A DNA stretch of 64,000 bases, from positions 4,960,001 to 5,024,000 of the forward strand of contig NZ_CP031705.1 in NCBI RefSeq assembly GCF_022701255.1, read 5' to 3'. The notes beneath the pieces are model-generated. The model was not told the origin of the DNA, did no database searches, and saw nothing but the letters and a program-made list of their open reading frames with translations. A program made the position numbers and the translations under genes. The DNA comes from Microcoleus vaginatus HSN003 (GTDB lineage Bacteria > Cyanobacteriota > Cyanobacteriia > Cyanobacteriales > Microcoleaceae). Positions 60,694 through 64,000 of the stretch are shown here, piece after piece (position 1 is the first letter of the stretch; each line of letters starts with the position of its first letter).

Positions 60694-62694
60694 ATGTTAA
60701 CTTCCGGGCCGATTACCGCTCCCGTTCCCGTTTTCCTGGTTCTTTTAGCAATCATGCTACTTGCGCCACTGTTATTTGAGCGCTTGCGATTGCCGGGAAT
60801 AGTCGGTTTAATTATTGCTGGCGTAATTGTTGGGCCCAACGGTCTCAATTTGTTGCAACGGGACGCTACTATTGTTTTGTTAGGTACTGTAGGATTGCTG
60901 TTTTTGATGTTCCTAGCGGGACTGGAAACTAGCCTCGATGACCTCAAACTCAATGCAGACAAAGCTGTCATATTTGGGTTGGCTACTTTTTCGCTACCGA
61001 TGATATTGGGGACAGGAGCGATGCTGCTGTTGGGATATAGCTGGCTGGCTGCAATTTTAGTCGCTTCTTGTTTTGCTACGCATACACTTTTAGCGCTGCC
61101 AATTCTCACCAAATTGGGATTGATGCGAACTCAGACTATTACGGCGACTTTGGGGGGGACGTTAATTACGAATGTGTTGGGACTGTTGGTGCTGGCAATT
61201 GTTGTCAAAGCTTTCAAAGGAAATCTCACTCTCGATTTTTGGCTGTTTCTAATTCCATCTCTTGCTATCTACACTTTTGCTACTTTGTGGGGCGTCCCCA
61301 AAATCGGTCGCTGGTTTTTTAAGAAATTCGGACACGACGAAAATGCCGAATTTATATTTGTATTGGCGACCCTATTTCTAGTTTCTTACGCAGCCGAACT
61401 CATTGAAATTGAGGCAATTATTGGTGCCTTTTTATCGGGAATTGCCATAACTCAAATTATTCCAAAAATGAGTCCGCTGATGAATCGGATTGAGTTTATT
61501 GGCAATACGCTGTTTGTGCCGTTTTTTCTGATTTCGGTGGGGATGTTAATTGACCCGCTAATTTTGGTAAAGCAGCCGCAGTCTTTGTTGGTGGCGGCGG
61601 TGATGATTTTAGCAGAGGCGGTGAGCAAGTTTTTGGCAGCTTGGATACCGGGGAAATTATTTGGTTTTGAGTTTCCGAACATTATGGTAATGTTCGGTCT
61701 TTCTGGTGCTCAAGCTGCTTCTACTTTGGCTGCGATTACGGTTGCTTTTGAAATTAAATTGGTCGATCGCGTAACGGTGAACGGCATCATTGCCATGATT
61801 TTAGTAACTTGTGTCGCTTCTCCTTGGATTGTATCTCGGTGGGGTCAAGAAATGCAGCAGCCGGGGTCGAGTTTGCCGACTGCTACTGCGGGAAAGCATT
61901 CATGGGGAGAACGAGTTTTAGTGCCGGTTGCTAATCCCAATACGGAAGATAATTTGCTGCGCTTGGCTTTGATTTTAGCAAAAACATCTCAAGGAACTTT
62001 GCTGCCGCTGCATATTTTGTCCGATCGCGGGGAAGCAATTTCGCCCGCAGATAAAATGCAACAAACTCAACTTTTGACGGCTGCGGAAACTGTGGCCCAT
62101 GCGGCTGCTTGTGCGGTTGAACCGATCGCAAGGATAGATGATGCGATCGATCGCGGAATTCTGCGGAGTGCAACCGAACGCGAGGCTAGTTTAATAGTTT
62201 GTGGTTGGAAGGGATTTTCTACGACACGCGACAATTTTTTTGGCAGCATCATTGACACTGTGATCAGGCGAGCGCCCGTACCCGTACTGATTGCTCGATT
62301 TCCCGATCCTCTCCAGAATACAGCCAGAATTATTTTGGCGGTAACTGACAGCGAGTTGACTCGGTTTGGATTTCAGGAAACCGTGGATATTGCTAAGAGT
62401 TTGGCCGAGGAACTCAAGGCGACTTTGCAAGTCTTGTTGGTGGCGACACAACGGGAAAAAAGCAAGAAAAGTGCGGCGGAGGTGGAAATTCTTTCTGAGA
62501 TACCAGTAAATCGGGTGCGGGGAAATTTTATCAAGCTAGTTTCGCAGAATTTGTTAGAACACGATTTGCTGATTTTAACAACAATTTCTCACCAGAATTT
62601 GTGGGAAAAACCGGGAACTCTTAAAGAACCGGAAGCGATCGCCCGGATTCACCCAGATACTTCGATGCTTGTTGTTTATTTTCCTGTATCTTGA
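60694..62694 (+). CDS. CPA2-type Na+(K+)/H+ antiporter with C-terminal universal-stress domains
   Basis: From ATG 60694 the protein has 666 residues (GTG 60685 is an alternative). The first ~390 residues form 11-13 membrane helices of the CPA2/KefB family: LLFERLRLPGIVGLIIAGVI, VGLLFLMFLAGLETSLDDLK, SCFATHTLLALPILTKLGL and AFLSGIAITQIIPKMSPLMN. The last 270 residues hold two UspA-like domains (RVLVPVANPNTEDNLLRLAL; LIVCGWKGFS, FFGSIIDTVIRRAPVPVLIA), probably a cytosolic nucleotide-sensing gate. The ion exchanged cannot be told from sequence. Confidence 0.93.
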   Translation: MLTSGPITAPVPVFLVLLAIMLLAPLLFERLRLPGIVGLIIAGVIVGPNGLNLLQRDATIVLLGTVGLLFLMFLAGLETSLDDLKLNADKAVIFGLATFSLPMILGTGAMLLLGYSWLAAILVASCFATHTLLALPILTKLGLMRTQTITATLGGTLITNVLGLLVLAIVVKAFKGNLTLDFWLFLIPSLAIYTFATLWGVPKIGRWFFKKFGHDENAEFIFVLATLFLVSYAAELIEIEAIIGAFLSGIAITQIIPKMSPLMNRIEFIGNTLFVPFFLISVGMLIDPLILVKQPQSLLVAAVMILAEAVSKFLAAWIPGKLFGFEFPNIMVMFGLSGAQAASTLAAITVAFEIKLVDRVTVNGIIAMILVTCVASPWIVSRWGQEMQQPGSSLPTATAGKHSWGERVLVPVANPNTEDNLLRLALILAKTSQGTLLPLHILSDRGEAISPADKMQQTQLLTAAETVAHAAACAVEPIARIDDAIDRGILRSATEREASLIVCGWKGFSTTRDNFFGSIIDTVIRRAPVPVLIARFPDPLQNTARIILAVTDSELTRFGFQETVDIAKSLAEELKATLQVLLVATQREKSKKSAAEVEILSEIPVNRVRGNFIKLVSQNLLEHDLLILTTISHQNLWEKPGTLKEPEAIARIHPDTSMLVVYFPVS

Positions 62695-62755
62695 GGAATA
62701 TTTTAATCGCAGATGATGTTATGAATCTGCATTCATCTGCGGTTAAGATTTAACC

Positions 62756-62857
62756 CTAATCCAACGGAATTGCTAGAACAAATTTCGCACCTCTTCCCGG
62801 TTCGGAAATACACTCGCTCATCCCACCGTGTTTTTCGGCAACACTTGGATAGCCCAT
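62756..62857 (-). pseudogene. C-terminal remnant of a sensor histidine kinase
   Basis: The minus strand reads YPSVAEKHGGMSECISEPGR, then GAKFVLAIPLD and a stop. This is the last part of a HATPase_c domain, where kinases end VVEKHGGxxxCxSEPGxGxxFxxxIP. No H-box or ATP-binding N-box is found upstream. Together with the GCAGATGA...TCATCTGC inverted repeat at about 62709-62741 it shows a decayed locus. The rest of 62858-63225 has no gene. Confidence 0.65.
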
Positions 62858-63225
62858 AGATTAAAGCAATTCGGTATTTTTCCCTTACCACAATTGGGCT
62901 TCGTGCCTTAAACCAAACGCTCATCTTTGCTTGATAATTATGGCTAATAAGTTATCGCAGTCTAGATTTAATTGTAACTAGCCAATATAGCAATCCTCGC
63001 ATCATTTGTGAATTTCTTACTTTCTCACAGTGGGTTCGGGGAGGGTTGGGGTGGGGTAAAAAATTTACGACTCCTGCAAGGATTGCTATAGAAGCATTAT
63101 TATCGATCGGCAAGTAAATATGCCCAGAGGCCTTGACGATCGCGCCTCAAGCTAGACAATTTCTCGGCATCGGGGAGAATTTTGAGAATATGGTGATATA
63201 TCTCCTCTCGTTCAATAACGTAAAA

Positions 63226-64000
63226 ATGAGCATCAGACCAAATTTCAGATGGTTTTCTTCGGTGGCGAGTGTTTTGGGTTCGATCTCGATTAATCCTTTC
63301 AGCGACGGGACATCCCCTGTAAAAGCTGCAGAAACGGTTGTTGTCCGCAAAGGTATTTTAGAATCCTCGATATCGGTTGCAGATTTGCGGGAACTGGCAG
63401 AAACAGGAGAAGTCCCCACCAGGCTGCAAGCGTACGCCAATCTGCTGTCTGAGGAACAGCGGAGTAAAATCTTTAGGGCGCTGCAGGCGAAAATTCCCCT
63501 AAATGTAGTCGGTCTGAGCAACTTGCTAAATACGGGCATCGGCACTGCCATCCTGACGGATTTGACTACAGTGATACCCAGGCGCGACGGTGGGGGTGTG
63601 GAAGCGCTGCGAGCCGCTCTGCTGCTGGGAGCAAACGCGCCGGAAGGCTTATCGGTATTGAGTTTTATTGAATCTTATCCGAGCTCGCGGGTAGTTGTGG
63701 ATCTCGATCGAGCTTTCACAGTTTTGGGAAATATGAACGCAAGTTTTTGGCAAACTCAGCGCTTTATGGCGGCGATCGCACCTCAGTTAGCACCAGTTAA
63801 ACCCGCGTTTAACCTGTCTTTCGATCCCACCCAGCCCGGCCCTAATTTCGTGCAGGTACGGGCGCTAGATTTGAACGATAGCGCCCGCAATCGACCGATT
63901 GCAGTTGATGTGTATTGGTCGGAAGCTGCGACAGCCGACAAACCGACGATCGTCTTTTCTCACGGGTTGGGTTCTGTCCGCACGGATTTGCGCTACTTAG
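63226..64000 (+). CDS. Alpha/beta hydrolase with DUF1400 N-terminal domain, 3' end cut by the window edge
   Basis: ATG 63226 opens a frame that stays open for 258 codons to the edge. The N-terminal part has a weak signal-like segment (WFSSVASVLGSISINPFS) and then AETVVVRKGILESSISVADL, RLQAYANLLSEEQRSKIFRA and LTDLTTVIPRRDGGGVEALR, the DUF1400 pattern found before cyanobacterial hydrolases. Near the edge KPTIVFSHGLGSVRTDLRYL is the HG oxyanion loop of an alpha/beta hydrolase. The nucleophile elbow lies outside. Likely an exported lipase or esterase; substrate unknown. Confidence 0.85.
   Translation, partial: MSIRPNFRWFSSVASVLGSISINPFSDGTSPVKAAETVVVRKGILESSISVADLRELAETGEVPTRLQAYANLLSEEQRSKIFRALQAKIPLNVVGLSNLLNTGIGTAILTDLTTVIPRRDGGGVEALRAALLLGANAPEGLSVLSFIESYPSSRVVVDLDRAFTVLGNMNASFWQTQRFMAAIAPQLAPVKPAFNLSFDPTQPGPNFVQVRALDLNDSARNRPIAVDVYWSEAATADKPTIVFSHGLGSVRTDLRYL

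Overview
The window looks like chromosomal DNA of a filamentous cyanobacterium of the Oscillatoriales (Microcoleus/Oscillatoria type). The evidence is the psaA-psaB operon, an NDH-1 CO2-uptake operon with a Cup protein, a KaiB-domain protein, an ECF sigma factor of the SigG type, PAP/fibrillin, many GCGATCGC (HIP1) sites, 7-bp tandem repeats and several families of short palindromic repeats. The genus is inferred from the overall pattern; no marker gene here fixes it.

Left part (1-14 kb): an edge-truncated VOC protein and a gamma-glutamylcyclotransferase-like gene are followed by a response-regulator gene broken by a three-level nest of insertion sequences. An IS630 element went into a TA in the regulator, an ISAs1 element then split the IS630 transposase, and an IS5/IS1182-like element sits in the IS630 tip. 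Next come an ATPase gene whose two halves appear swapped, a NACHT NTPase, an anti-sigma/ECF sigma pair, moaE, an SH3 protein and pyrB. Middle (14-32 kb): a DUF4327 protein, an FHA-Ser/Thr kinase and a PP2C phosphatase, recJ, a PD-(D/E)XK protein, two antitoxin genes with ruined toxins, Uma2, PAP/fibrillin, a GT4 glycosyltransferase, DUF3134, mraY, a GT2 glycosyltransferase and a sulfotransferase.

33-39.4 kb holds a CO2-uptake operon: ndhF, a secreted beta-carbonic anhydrase, ndhD, cupA/cupB and a small gene. 39.4-44 kb is a defence-like patch: hicB with a dead hicA, an unknown gene, two tandem-duplicated XRE regulators, a small helical protein and a second NACHT NTPase with an extreme alanine-alternating repeat. 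44-49 kb is psaA-psaB, with what looks like the 3' end of an IS200/IS605 tnpB gene just upstream of psaA. 49-64 kb holds a repeat-rich lipoprotein, arsM, a type II restriction-modification system with a controller protein and matching operator motifs, a thioredoxin-NHL protein, a C-terminal KaiB-domain protein, pilT, an amidase, a CPA2 antiporter with stress domains, a histidine-kinase remnant and an edge-truncated DUF1400 hydrolase.

Three themes recur. First, several short dispersed repeats sit inside or at the ends of genes and change their products (NACHT linker, ParE truncation, NdhD tail). Second, all three toxin-antitoxin loci keep the antitoxin while the toxin is broken. Third, both NACHT proteins carry a low-complexity repeat segment at the same place, between the NTPase/helical part and the C-terminal domain.
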